Assembly: GCA_949825065.1 (NCBI GenBank)
Contig: OX463842.1
Span: forward strand, 32,396,582-32,460,581
DNA: 64,000 nucleotides
Source: Odontocerum albicorne
Lineage: Eukaryota > Arthropoda > Insecta > Trichoptera > Odontoceridae
Reading direction: 5' to 3'
The translations under genes and the position numbers were made by a program. Shown one piece after another: positions 24,541 through 35,564 of this stretch. The notes beneath the pieces are model-generated. The model saw nothing but the letters and a program-made list of their open reading frames with translations. It was not told where the DNA came from and searched no databases. The first letter of the stretch is position 1, and every line of letters begins with the position of its first letter.

Positions 24541-25773
24541 TTTCATCACGATTTTGAGGCAATGTGCAACATTTTTTCGGTTACAGAAATAAAAAAGAAA
24601 ATTAATATTTACTTTCCTTTAATTTTACTCAAACCACTCTTCATACAAATTATATTGCTGTGGAAATATACATTACTTAGCAAAATAGCAAAACATAGGT
24701 ACATTGACATTATTTCTGAGCTAACCGAAGTTTCAAATATAATACTTTTATTCTAAAAATTAAAGAAAAATAAATCTTAATAAAATTATTTTTCAGAGAG
24801 AAAAATGACTATGCCCCTCCTTAACAACATAATGATAATAATGTGTACCCAAAAGAATGCTGTATGAAATATTTCAGAAATTTTTCACATTCCAATTTTT
24901 TCGAAATTCTTGCAAAAGAAAGTTTTATCGCATCCCACCTCGGCCGGCACTCCGGTACATTATACAAAGTTAATTTTACATATTTCGATAATATTTTAGG
25001 CCCTCCAAGCATAACTCAAATGTCAACGAAAATTATAATGTAAATTTAGCCGCTACACGGTAATCCATTTTTCTTCTGTGAAGCTGAAAAAGTGTAGGAG
25101 ATTCGCAGCAAATGTTCATTATACAGTCTAAATAATCACAATAGACCATATCTGATGCGGTGTGAAAGTAATACAGCAGGATGCTCATAAAGGCTGGCAT
25201 AAATATCTCAGAGTCATTGTTGTCGGAGATTTATTTTGTGATTATTTTGCAAGGAAAATAAATTTCACTATCAAAACATAACCTCATTTGAACTCAATTA
25301 CTTCTGATATATGATACAACTTCTATTTAAAGCTATATGATCATCTACTTATGAACATGATACTTCCGAATTCTCATTTCTTTGTGAACAAAAAAACTCT
25401 TTAAAATTGCAAAATGAATATTTTTTTCAAATCAGTATTTCTTGAAACTTAGTTATAAATCAATGTAGTTTTTATCAGGTTTAAAATAGTAGATATTGAT
25501 GGTTGATTTCGTGAAACGAAGTTGTTTTTATCTCTTATAAATTATTAAATTATTACCAAATGTACTTTGAGCGAAATATGGCTGATCAAAAACCACTGAA
25601 GAAGAAAAATATTATTAAAAAATAATGCATTATCGTTTTCAGGACGCCTTGGCCTTAGATCTTGAATCTATTTGACTTTTATAAAGTAAATATTTTGTGA
25701 AATGCTTAGAGTTCTTAAGTTTCATAAAATATATAGTCAAATGGTACCACAAAATGAAACCGATTTTTTTAAA
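24541..25773. other. AT-rich intergenic DNA, nothing recognised
   Basis: Short frames on both strands near 24.8-25.0 kb are mutual shadows without motifs. Confidence 0.45.
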
Positions 25774-25775
25774 TA

Positions 25776-26575
25776 TTAGGTGTTAACATAAGGTGTGTCC
25801 GTTTTTTTCCAAATTAAAAATGAGCACCAAAAGTAAAACAAAATTGTAAAGGTTATACGCCATTCGAAAGAAAATTTTCTGTTCTACAAGATATTGCTTT
25901 AACGTTACATATATTATTTTATTTGATTACAAGCCCTCAAAATGGAATGTCAAGTAGACGAAAGTGTGCATTTTCGACACCTCCTTCTGTTTGCGTTCAA
26001 TTGTCGAACGTTGATTTTTGTTGTTTTCACTCAAAACACGTGGAACCCAAGCGCTGAACTTCTGGACATTTCCCATTGCTTTAAGATGGCGGTATACAGT
26101 CATGTGACAAGAATTCATCTGCTCAGCTAATTCTACGGTGGTTTGAAGGGGATCTTTATGAATATTATGGTTCAAGCGGTCCTCATCAAAGGCCACAGGT
26201 CGTCCGGAACGCTCCATGTCTTTCAGGTCGAAATTACCGTCTTTGAAACTCAAAAACCATCGACGAGCTGTCCTTTCATTCAAAGCATCTTCACCGTACA
26301 CTTTGCAAATATCGCCAGCAGCTTTCGCAGCTTTATTCCCTCGATTGAACGCGAACAGAAGGAGGTGTCGAAAATGCTCACTTTCGTCTACTTGATATTC
26401 CATTTTGAAGGCTTGTAATCAAATAAAATAATACATGTAACGTAAAAGCAAACACAATATATTGTAGAACAGAAAATTTTCTTTCGAATTACGCATAACT
26501 TTTACTATTTTGTTTTACTTTTGGTGCTCATTTTTAATTTGGAAAAAAACGGACACAACTTATGGTAACACCCAA
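25776..26575 (-). mobile_element. Foldback mariner derivative with ~230-bp inverted arms
   Basis: Exactly 800 bp between TA dinucleotides (25774-25775 and 26576-26577). The left arm, 25776-26001, is the inverted copy of the right arm, 26344-26575. The tips TTAGGTGTTAACATAAGGTG and TTGGGTGTTACCATAAGTTG both lead into TGTCCGTTTTTTTCC. The right arm holds the natural 5' end of a mariner plus its first ~20 codons. The left arm repeats that same 5' end in reverse in place of the missing 3' half of the transposase. The ~342-bp spacer carries the remaining N-terminal coding sequence. Confidence 0.9.
25927..26403 (-). CDS. Truncated mariner transposase: DNA-binding half only
   Basis: 158 residues, uninterrupted. 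Residues 10-60 (FRHLLLFAFNRGNKAAKAAG ... RRWFLSFKDGNFDLKD) are the first helix-turn-helix. RSGRPV (65-70) is the GRP linker, 74-112 the second helix-turn-helix (ELAEQMNSCHMTVYRHLK), and WVPRVLSENNKNQR (119-132) the WVPHEL-type hinge. All are known parts of SETMAR-lineage mariner transposases. The catalytic domain with its DD34D triad is absent. The last ~26 residues (KQKEVSKMHTFVYLTFHFEG) come from the left arm, which is the antisense of this gene's own start. If expressed, it could bind mariner ends but not cut them; a repressor role is inference. The start is the ATG at the usual mariner position. Confidence 0.85.
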   Translation of the reverse strand: MEYQVDESEHFRHLLLFAFNRGNKAAKAAGDICKVYGEDALNERTARRWFLSFKDGNFDLKDMERSGRPVAFDEDRLNHNIHKDPLQTTVELAEQMNSCHMTVYRHLKAMGNVQKFSAWVPRVLSENNKNQRSTIERKQKEVSKMHTFVYLTFHFEGL

Positions 26576-26577
26576 TA

Positions 26578-28499
26578 CATTCCAAAGTTTAATAGTGAAA
26601 TCTCTTAACATGTTTATTTTTTCAATACAACTTTAGGACGAAAATGTAAGAATTCCAATAATAACCTTAACTTGAAATGACACGTTTAACAACCATTTTA
26701 AGGATTTCTAAGAAAATCCTTACAAACGACTTATGAATTGGTCGTACTAACATACCCGTAGATTTTTAGATTAAATTCTTAACATTTGTGACCTCCTTTA
26801 CTCTTTGAAAGAGTCTTCTTTTAAAAAGATTACTTTCATAAACTTATGGATTGGAGAGATGAAGGTCGCTAAGCCTCACCCAAAAACCCCGAAAGCAATA
26901 TATTTCCATCGAATAAAAATCACTCGAATCACTTATCACTTATACAGCTCAATTCTGCGAATAATGCTCTATAGTGCGTAATTTTCCACCCAGGGAAATC
27001 ACACGCCTACTACCCCGGGATAATGGCCTCAATTTGTATAACCATAAAATCTTTAATCGAATCCATAGCCTCACCGCTGAAAATAAGCTAGATCGTATAA
27101 AGCAAGGGCGGTAACTAACCGCCTACCGTGGCTATGTCTTTTCAACCCTTCGCCACACCCCCTTCCAATTGGTTCTAGTGATGATTACTCCCAATAGCAA
27201 GGGTCCTTTTTCTCCTCTACTTTTACATATTTCTTTTTTCCAAATCTAGATAGGAAGGGGATAGACACAAAAGCCGGGCTCGTCCGTATTAGCTGGGAAA
27301 TCTATCAGACTATTGGTACCGCGATAGGATCTCACCATTTGATAAAAGGACTAGCGGTAAATTGAAACCTATTAGCGTCTAACGCTGTCTTATTTTGATT
27401 CCCCGAAACGCCTTTGAATCATTATCCTTTGCAAGCGTTTTATTAAATCGAATCAAACTGCAGAAAATTGGTAAAGCAATATTCTTTAGAATACTTTTAA
27501 AGACTTCTTTGAAACAGGAATATAATTTTATTTAAATCACAGACAACGTAGATATTTTCTTTTTGACACGTTTAATAATTAGTTGAACATAAGATTAAGT
27601 AGGAAGCTAGTATTTAAAGTTTATATTTCAAGCTGTCATCAACACTGAAAGGAATTGAAATAACGTATTATTACTATTATTAAATATAGTATTATGATCG
27701 ATGAAAGACAGTACATTGTACTGAATGATTAATTAATTGAAATGTTTTTTTCAAAATCCAGTCATTGCCATCGTTCAATTCCATCTTTATAGCAACGACT
27801 TAATTGAAATATTCTGTGCATCATCAAAATCATGAAATTATATGGTATTTTTGTATGTGAAATACGATACTACAAACATCTTCTGACTAGTAAATTTGCT
27901 GCCGTGTAAGACTTGCGCGTATTGTGATAATTATTTTATTATTATTTTTTGCTTAATATCTCAAAATTTCGTTATTATTCAATGTTCTGTTTTTATGCAC
28001 TTTAAATATGTTTTGTACCCAAACATTACGAAAGTACGTTGCATGATAATTCGTTGAATTTTTTTTCTTTTTCATAATTTTATTTTGTTAAGTTTTTTTC
28101 ATTTTCTACAATACAATATTTATAATTAGTATCATTGTAATTAAAATACAAACTTTAAAGTAAAAGGGCATAACAATAAAAATAACCATTTATTTTGTGA
28201 ATATACAGAACCACTTAACTAGGCAAGGCCTGAGACGAAGTAATATAATTTCTTAATAACAAATTTCATATATCTGTCTTAAATACTAAAATATTCAGCT
28301 GAAAATTTTAACACTGCATTCATATTTTACACATACTTAAATCTCAAATTATCATATACATAATTCCAACCACATAATAATGTCAAAAACCATGTCAAAA
28401 TTATGCCAAACAACTTTTCATAATATCAATCATTTACTCCTATGCTTATGTGGAGATCTTCAAAAGCATGCATCATTTATTGACACCTTTTGACTAACG
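26578..28499. other. Intergenic DNA with an unusual GC-richer block at 26.87-27.43 kb
   Basis: The block 26870-27430 is clearly less AT-rich than its surroundings, with many short C- and G-rich words (CTACCCCGGGATAATGGCC near 27010, AACCGCCTACCGTGG near 27117). It has no long frame, no inverted repeat and no second copy here. Possibilities are an ancient repeat, a conserved regulatory element or an unspliced host exon; I cannot decide. The remainder (27430-28499) is plain AT-rich DNA. Confidence 0.4.
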
Positions 28500-28503
28500 T
28501 TAA

Positions 28504-29110
28504 CCTTTGCCTTTCTGTGCTAAAAAAATTCGCGGGTTTCGGTGCTGTGTATTCAACACACATCAACACACATGAAAAAATGAGCGATTTAAAGTCGGAA
28601 AAATAAGAATATTCATAGCCAATCGCTTAAATTAATTAAATTTGAAGTCAAAAGTGATAATAATTGAAATTTTACTGCTGAAAACATGAAAAAAAACATC
28701 GACCAACGTTTACGAAACGGGCGAAACGACCACCTCAAATGAAAGCCCGCGAGCTACTAAAGCCACCGAACTGAGATTCTATTTCTTGCGTTCCCATATA
28801 CCAAAGTAGAGTGAGAATGAGACGTGAATAGCATCACTTCCTCACCCATAGCGGTTTTTTAGAATGAATATACCTACGTCATACACTGGCACACGTTTGA
28901 TTGTATTGGTGAATTTATTCCCGATTTTCACAAAATATTTCCGATGTGGCCGCTAAGTGATAATTATTATTAATATTATTTTTTTATTCAATACGTAAAT
29001 GTATTACGGAGGAACACCTAAAATCTGAACCCAGTATTTATTATATTTATAGAGATATTAAAGTTTTTAGAAGCAATGTGTACTGGTTACACATCACGGG
29101 ACAGGAAGGG
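28504..29110 (-). mobile_element. piggyBac-like MITE, copy B
   Basis: 607 bp bounded by TTAA on both sides (28500-28503 and 29111-29114). The ends are CCTTTGCCTTTCTGTGC on the plus strand and CCCTTCCTGTCCCGTGA on the minus strand, an imperfect terminal inverted repeat. The interior matches copy A (18962-19570) in reverse orientation over nearly its whole length. No transposase is encoded. This copy has both TTAA sites intact and so defines the family's ends better than copy A. Confidence 0.85.
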
Positions 29111-29114
29111 TTAA

Positions 29115-30180
29115 AATCAGCAATGCAGTAAAATTATTATGATTCGAAATTACACAAACTTATTTATGTATTTACTTGTATATGTGTGTGTATTCAATTT
29201 ACAACTTTTAAAAAAAATATATCAGAAAAAGTTTTTAAAAAGACTTGCAATGTTGTTTTTCATCGCACTTTATTATAATTTTGACAAAATATTCCTTTAA
29301 TCCATTTGGAGAGTATATTTTTTAAGAAAGAATAAGAGTTTATTCAACTTAATATTTTCTGTGCCTCGTGATTCTTCAAGAACAATTTAAATCGTTAAAA
29401 TTGGCGAAAACTGCGGTTCAACTTTAATTTAAATAAGTATCTACGAAAGTAAATTAATGCTTCAATATATATTATAGTTAAATTGTTTTGAATTTCCTGG
29501 AGTTTATTTTCAAATAAAATTTTTAAAGTTTGTTTACTTCCTCAATTTCTGAGAAATGGCCGTTGTTGTTTCCTGGCATTATTTCCAGCATTGATTAAAA
29601 GTCGCATCTCAAAACAAACCTGTTTTAATATATATAAGAGCAATCGTTTTAAAGTAGTCAGTTTATTTTTCTACAAACAAAAAAATACATAATGTCAAAC
29701 AAAAAATTACTGAAATATAAAACAAAAAAATCCTTAAAAGAAAGTTAAATCTACTTTATTTAAAAAGTTCAAGGATAGTATGATGAACCTTTTAATAATA
29801 TTGTTTAAAACAATATATCCAGCTTTAATTAAATTATTAATAAAGTACAGATTACATAATTCTGTTCAAAGACTGCATACGGTAAGGGACTAGACATTTG
29901 GAGAAAAAAGGCTATGGATTTAAACTACTGAGGAGAATTAATAGATAACTGGTTGAAGGTCCATAGTGCACCCAGTAGAAAGTATATCTACCTTGACAAG
30001 GTGCTGCACCCTCGGTGTTGTGATGAGGTACAGCAGCTGAGCTTTTGTGTATATGAAGATGTGCAGATTATGAACCACGTGGAAACCTACAAACTTCAAT
30101 GTTAACAGGACATTCAACGGGCAAAGCATGACGGAGTCCAACAGGTGAAAAAAAGTTGAGAATTATGTATGAAAAAAATA
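29115..30180. other. AT-rich intergenic DNA, nothing firmly recognised
   Basis: A less AT-rich patch at 29940-30140 has a 67-codon minus-strand frame without a recognised motif. Confidence 0.4.
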
Positions 30181-30184
30181 GTAA

Positions 30185-30260
30185 ACTGCATACATACCAT
30201 CACACTACTTCTTTGTTGGGGTAGGTAAAGAGGACAGAGCGTCAGACTTTTATTTTTACA
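30185..30260 (-). repeat. LINE 3'-end fragment (minus strand)
   Basis: ACCATCACACTACTTCTTTG followed by GTAGGTAAAGAGGACAGAGC and GTCAGAC is the reverse complement of the LINE 3' signature at 9440-9490. Confidence 0.55.
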
Positions 30261-30639
30261 ATATTTCTATATATTCTCATCTCGAATGTTCGAAGGAGGC
30301 TCCTCGTTCAATTTGTATTTTTTTTTCAATACTATAAGTCATAATCGGCCAGATATAAGTTGTTTTTAAAACAAAACGGATGCATGTGTTGAATAATTAA
30401 GAATTTTGATGACAAATTGATATTGAGTTACGAATTAAACCCTTAATTTTTGTCACTATAAATTATCTCCTAGTTTATGTTTCTTCTTATCAGTGACCAT
30501 TCTAGGGTCAAAGGTGACATAAACTTATGCTTATTTAACGAAGGATTGTATTAAATGTGTGGTAAATAACCTCCAATGAAAATGAGGGTGGGTAAAAATT
30601 ATATTTATTTTTAGCTACCCAAATTTGGGGAAAAGTATA

Positions 30640-30830
30640 ATAGCCTCCGTGGCCTAGTTGGCAAAATAATTCTCTTCAGAACCAGAGATTCCAAGCTAAA
30701 TCCCGTCGGCACCCATCTTTTTCAGTCGCTCAGGATTTCACTCCAGATTTATTTTACATTTTTCTGGTTGGTTATACGAGATTGTGCTGTATACAATGAA
30801 AGTGTAATAAAATACAATACAACAACCTCT
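30640..30830 (+). repeat. tRNA-headed SINE, family A
   Basis: GCCTCCGTGGCCTAGTTGGC (30644) is an excellent box A context, and a degraded box B follows (AAGCTAAATCCCG). The body has TTTTCTGGTTGGTTATACGA and the tail TGTATACAATGAAAGTGTAA followed by TAAAATACAATAC, also seen at 43.93 kb and, inverted, at 45.34 kb. Confidence 0.75.
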
Positions 30831-30834
30831 CTGA

Positions 30835-31660
30835 ATATTAACATTAACGGAAGGCAAAGAAAACGCGAATGAAGCTGAAAAACAATAAAATTATAGTAAA
30901 ACATCAAATAATACTTGTGATAAAATTTATTTGAAACTTCGATGTTAACAGCGCTACTTGAGTTTCGAGCTGCTTTACCTAGCTCTTCATCATTCAAAGT
31001 AAACATGAATTTAATATGTAATATATTTACCCAAAGGGTCATGTAAAGCGTGCGTAGTGGGGTGTGTTTCTAGTGAAAATATTGAAGGAAGTGCTGACGT
31101 GTTTTGGAATGTAGGACTGTTGATTATATTTTTCTTATACTTAACTCGTATATTTTGCCAAAATCCTATTTTTATAATTTTTGAACATTGAAAAATTGTA
31201 TTATATGATATATTTATGCAATTGGAACTATCATTTTTTATTATAAAGTGATACACCAAAACACAATATTTTTTATTACATAAACGATTGGTGCTCTCTT
31301 ACGATGGTTTTTAAATTTCTCTATAAACAATTTTTTTAGTAAAAAAGTAAATCAAGGATTATCTGAATAAAAAGTATAACTTTAATAAATGAAAACAAAT
31401 TAGTGCGTAAACGTAGATTAAGATTGTGTTACGAGTATGATACATTTTTTGTTCAATAATTTATACGCTGAATAATTTAAATGAATTTTAAACGACAAAA
31501 TATTCATTTAGAATAATGCAATTTATACGAGTACAGTATAACATTTGTTTAAAATTTGATAAGGAAAAAATAACACATTTGTGATACAGCCTTTCTTTTC
31601 TTAAAAAAATAATTAACTTAATATCTTTCATATATACAATATACTAGTATATACTCGAAC
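30835..31660. other. AT-rich intergenic DNA, nothing recognised
   Basis: Two overlapping minus-strand frames (30749-31259) have no motif; the first starts inside the SINE. Confidence 0.45.
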
Positions 31661-31663
31661 ATA

Positions 31664-32223
31664 TCGTCGTTGTTCTGCGAAAAGCATTAAGTCCAAATAT
31701 TGAGTTTTGAGATACATGCAATTTAAGTTTCGGAAGGCGATGTAAAAACAAAAATTTAATAAAATAAAATACAAACAGATGTCATTTAAAGACATTTTAT
31801 TTATTTATAAGAATAACTACAAAAAAAAAATAGTAACTGAAAACATATTACCTAAAAATTAAAAATACGGACACATGTTTTGGACTTAATCCTTTCTTGG
31901 TGAAAAAAACTGTAAAAAGGTGACTAAAACCCTTCTAAAATATTGTTTTTTCTAGATTTATTCCGAATCACTTGATGTGTCGTGGTTTATTTAGTCATGA
32001 ACTCTTGTGCTAGTTAGCAAGGATAAATACGAACTATGGAATTGCTTCGGTATAATTGTTTCTGGATGATTTGTTTTTTTATATTTTCATAACAGCGAAA
32101 CCATATCACTTTTGAACATAAATGTGTTTTCCATGTGTAGATGTTTTTTTTTTAAGTAAAATGGTATCAAAAAGTGATTTTAAGCAAAAATGGATTTAAA
32201 TGATTTTCGCAGAACAACGACGA
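31664..32223. mobile_element. 560-bp non-autonomous TIR element (TA target)
   Basis: The left end TCGTCGTTGTTCTGCGAAAA and the reverse complement of the right end are identical over 20 bases and then diverge. TA lies directly outside each end (31662-31663, 32224-32225). ATTAAGTCC near the left tip recurs inverted at about 31889 (GGACTTAAT), so the interior also has secondary inverted structure. No transposase fragment is visible. The TA target favours the Tc1/mariner superfamily. Confidence 0.75.
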
Positions 32224-32225
32224 TA

Positions 32226-33364
32226 TAAGGAACCTTATATGGACCCACGATTAATAAAGATTTTTTACATATTATAAAATACCAAAAATGTATTAAATCG
32301 CACACGTAAGTGAAGTAACTCATTCAGTTACTTTATGAATGTTTTTATTTCTTATTGTTATTTCAATATTTGAAAAGCCGAACCAGCATTAATTATGCTT
32401 GTTTTGACCTTTATAATATTCAACAAATAAAACTTTTAATGGAAAAAAATAAACCCCAAGAATTATACTATTTACTGCAAAGAAGTTTCCTCAGACTGAC
32501 ATTGAAAAAACAGGAACACGTGTGACTTTATACATATGTATATCAAATATTCATCAGCAAAATCAAAACAATACTCCCATGCGCTGAGCACAAGCTAGTG
32601 TTGCTGTCTCTTTACGTGTATTGCCAACACGTGAGATGACGAACTGAGAGTTATGTACTTACTCAAGTGGTTCTTAAAACGAAGGTTCGATATTGAGGCC
32701 AGACAATATTGCCTCCTGGCCACAATTTTTAATGTAGTCGAATGGATAATTCACATATTTAGTGGGGTGCAATTCAAAGGAAGGAATATTTTTTTCACTA
32801 AATTGTTAAATTAGAAAAACATCGAATAAAAAATCTTAATTAGACTTGTGAATAAATATTCCTTCTAATTAATTACCAAACCACTATCAATGTAAATCAT
32901 CTCCTTTCCTTTCCTTCCTATCTTCTGCGTAATACTAATATTTTGGAATATTGCCTTTATTAATCCTAGTCTGCGACCATAACGGTTGATTTATCGACTT
33001 CAAAACAAAGGTTTACATTTCCATATAAAACATTAATCCACATTTTTTGTTGTTTTCATTACATTTTTTTACTATTGCAATTAAAATCTGACTTATGGAA
33101 TAGACAATTTCTTTTTATTTCAGAAATATTTATTGGATTTGAAACAAAATTCAATTTTTCATTTCACATTCAATTTCGTGACACCATCAACTTTATTGTT
33201 TATAGTGAGTAATTTTTTCTCGCTAATCTCAAATTTTGGATTACCATAAAGTTTTTTAAATACTTTAACCCCCCTTTTTTCACTCATGCGTCTAGTTTCT
33301 CAGACCACAAACTTTTGAACAACCGTAAACATTGAATGTTCATCATTTTTCTAGAATAGACTAG
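32226..33364. other. AT-rich intergenic DNA, nothing recognised
   Basis: No supported features. A slightly less AT-rich patch lies at 32500-32720. Confidence 0.45.
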
Positions 33365-33540
33365 GCAATGATGACTTCCGTGGCCTAGTTGATAAAATAC
33401 CTGTTTTTGAGGTTGCAAGCTCGATTCCCGTTCGTACCTAAATTTCAAAAAATCCAGTTTAGTTTTCACTTAAGGCTTTTAAATGGCCTTCTGGTAGGTT
33501 GGAACAGGTTGCCACATGGTAATAAACTCTCTGAGTTGTA
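33365..33540 (+). repeat. tRNA-headed SINE, family A, interrupted by a LINE
   Basis: GATGACTTCCGTGGCCTAGT (box A context), CAAGCTCGATTCCCG (box B), body TTTTCACTTAAGGCTTTTAA, then GGTTGGAACAGGTTGCCACA and GGTAATAAACTCT. The tail stops at TTGTAAT (33536-33542), where a LINE 3' end begins. SINE-like tail sequence resumes after another TTGTAAT (33838-33844). Confidence 0.8.
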
Positions 33541-33827
33541 ATTTTATTTATTTATTTATTATTACACATGACAAGAAATATATATAATTTGTGAAAAAAC
33601 AACAGGTAATTTAATTTGGACATACAATTTTAATGGATCTGGGTTTGTTGCCTTTCATTTGTCTTATCCCCAGTAAACTAGGCTTTTGCCTGTATCTCAC
33701 TGAGAATATTTAGAATGAAAAAATAAATCGATACTTCTTTCTGATTTTCGATTACACAAAAACAAAACCCCGTTACACGTTCTCATCAACCTGACAAACA
33801 GTGACACTCAATTACAACTGGAAACAT
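33541..33827 (-). mobile_element. 5'-truncated LINE 3' UTR nested in a SINE
   Basis: The reverse complement of this segment matches the 3' UTR of the LINE at 41.7-42.7 kb from about 42417 to 42690. Shared blocks include CTTTTGCCTGTATCTCACTG (as read on the plus strand here) and AGTAAACTAGGC. The tail is (TAA)2(TAAA)3 where the other copy has (TAA)8. TTGTAAT at both sides is a likely short target-site duplication. Confidence 0.85.
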
Positions 33828-34074
33828 CATGCAAAATTTGTAATACGAGTGTATATAACGAAAATATAATACAGTGCAATGTACTGATATGAATATTTTC
33901 ACATATTTTGAAAGTAAGGAAATCTGTTTATATAGATAAACATCCATATAGTTATATATTATGACTGTATCATTAGTTAATCAGAATCTTAAAAAGATCT
34001 GACTGTTTACGAATTCATCAAGTGTCTAAACATATTTTATAAGTTAACATTTTCCTCTCTTAGCGGAAGAGTAA

Positions 34075-34325
34075 ATGTATTGCACTCTTACAGTATACAA
34101 CCTGGTGGGCTTATTGCTGTGGTATTATCTCTTTCAACTAACTAGAAAAAAGATAAACAAGCCTGAGTAAAAAAATAGATTGGAACCATTTAAAAAAATA
34201 TGGATACCAACGATCTGGATATCAAAAAATGTCGGGATATCAACATTGAACTCGGAGTCCCCGAGCTGGAAGACAGGCATCTTACAGGCTACGCCACAGA
34301 GGCTGTAAATATTACATGGCATTTT
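34075..34325 (-). repeat. Nearly full-length SINE, family A (minus strand)
   Basis: Minus-strand order: TCTGTGGCGTAGCCTGTAAG (box A), a box B remnant, a ~100-bp body, then TAGTTGAAAGAGATAATACC and AGCAATAAGCCCACCAGG and the tail TTGTATACTGTAAGAGTGCA. About 250 bp in all, which sets the approximate full length of the family. Confidence 0.75.
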
Positions 34326-35564
34326 TCAGTATTTTTACCCATTTATATTCATTTGACCCATTATAATAAAACAATGGTTATATATTAATAATAATAATAC
34401 AAATTATAAATATCTTCAAATGTCGGATAAATAATTGGTTTTCCATTTTTATTTATTTCCCACATTATTGAGAAAATTAAATAAATGAAACTACATTAAC
34501 TCAGCAATTGTAAGTGAAAGTGATTTTTAAGTTATAAAATAAACTTAAGTTCAAACTATTCTATTCATCGTTTTAAACCAGGTGTTTTCGAAAAGTTGAT
34601 AGTCGTTTTTGTTTGACTCTCTCGGCGTTATGGTCGCTCGAATAGCTCTCGAGAGGAACATCAAAGTTCTCTCATACGCCTCCAGGTCAGTCTATAGAAT
34701 GCAGTGTGCAATGTCAACCAACGTGATAATCGAAGCCAATACAAATAAAATTCTTATAAGAGGCCGTTTCACCATCTCAAAGCAAAGTGTTATTTACCTA
34801 CTAACTTTCTGTTTCGAGAAATTTATGTTTGGCTTTCAAAAGAAACTTTTTACAAAGTAAAGAAAACTTGAATGTGGGAAAAGGAAACCAAAGTATGATT
34901 TTACCAAGCAAATGGTATTTATAAAAGTAAATATTATTTAAAAATGCTGTATGAGAATATGTTTGGATGGACAAAAGATTAACAGTTTATATCGAGATTT
35001 AAAAGTCTAGCACTCTGACGTTCTTGTCTGCATTGACCAACCAGAAATAGGCAGGTGTGGCAGGTTGAGTGAAAGGTGACTGGGTCAAATTAAAATTCAT
35101 TAAAAGCAAAATTGCTTAAATATATAAAAAATCGAATATGTGTCAGCTCCATGAATAAAATATTAAAGGATTGTTCACTTGAAAAAAATGTTGGAGGTAC
35201 GTCATGAATACGTTCAGTGTGACCCCAGATCCTTAGTGTGAGATGGATTTTTTCTATCTCTTGGTTGGATTTTTTGTATCTCTTGGATTTTTTGTGTCTC
35301 TTGGTCCACTTGTAAATATCATTTTTTTATTTATAATATTTAAATTCCCGAGTTCAGGAAGTATGATTTATCATCCTAAAATTCGTTTGATTTATCATCC
35401 TAAAATTGTATTATCTCATAATAATTAACTATAATAATACCTGCCAAAAAATTAAAGATACCAAACATAGTGACAAAAATTTGTTGAATAGTACACTTTT
35501 TCACTTTTGATATTCCGGTTCTAAACATATGTGTAGAAAGCATTTTTTTTTCTCAGGTGGATGT
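34326..35564. other. Intergenic DNA, nothing firmly recognised
   Basis: An 83-codon frame at 34609-34860 starts in a less AT-rich patch (34560-34780) but has no motif I know. Bases 35258-35310 hold a short direct repeat (GGATTTTTTGTATCTCTT, x2-3), and TTTATCATCCTAAAATT occurs twice near 35370-35408. Confidence 0.4.

Noticed and set aside
25942..26418. Plus-strand frames in the foldback mariner as separate genes
   Set aside because: They come from the inverted arm copying the transposase start; the middle is antisense.
30640..30720. tRNA gene
   Set aside because: The box A is strong but the cloverleaf fails and the sequence runs on into the SINE body.
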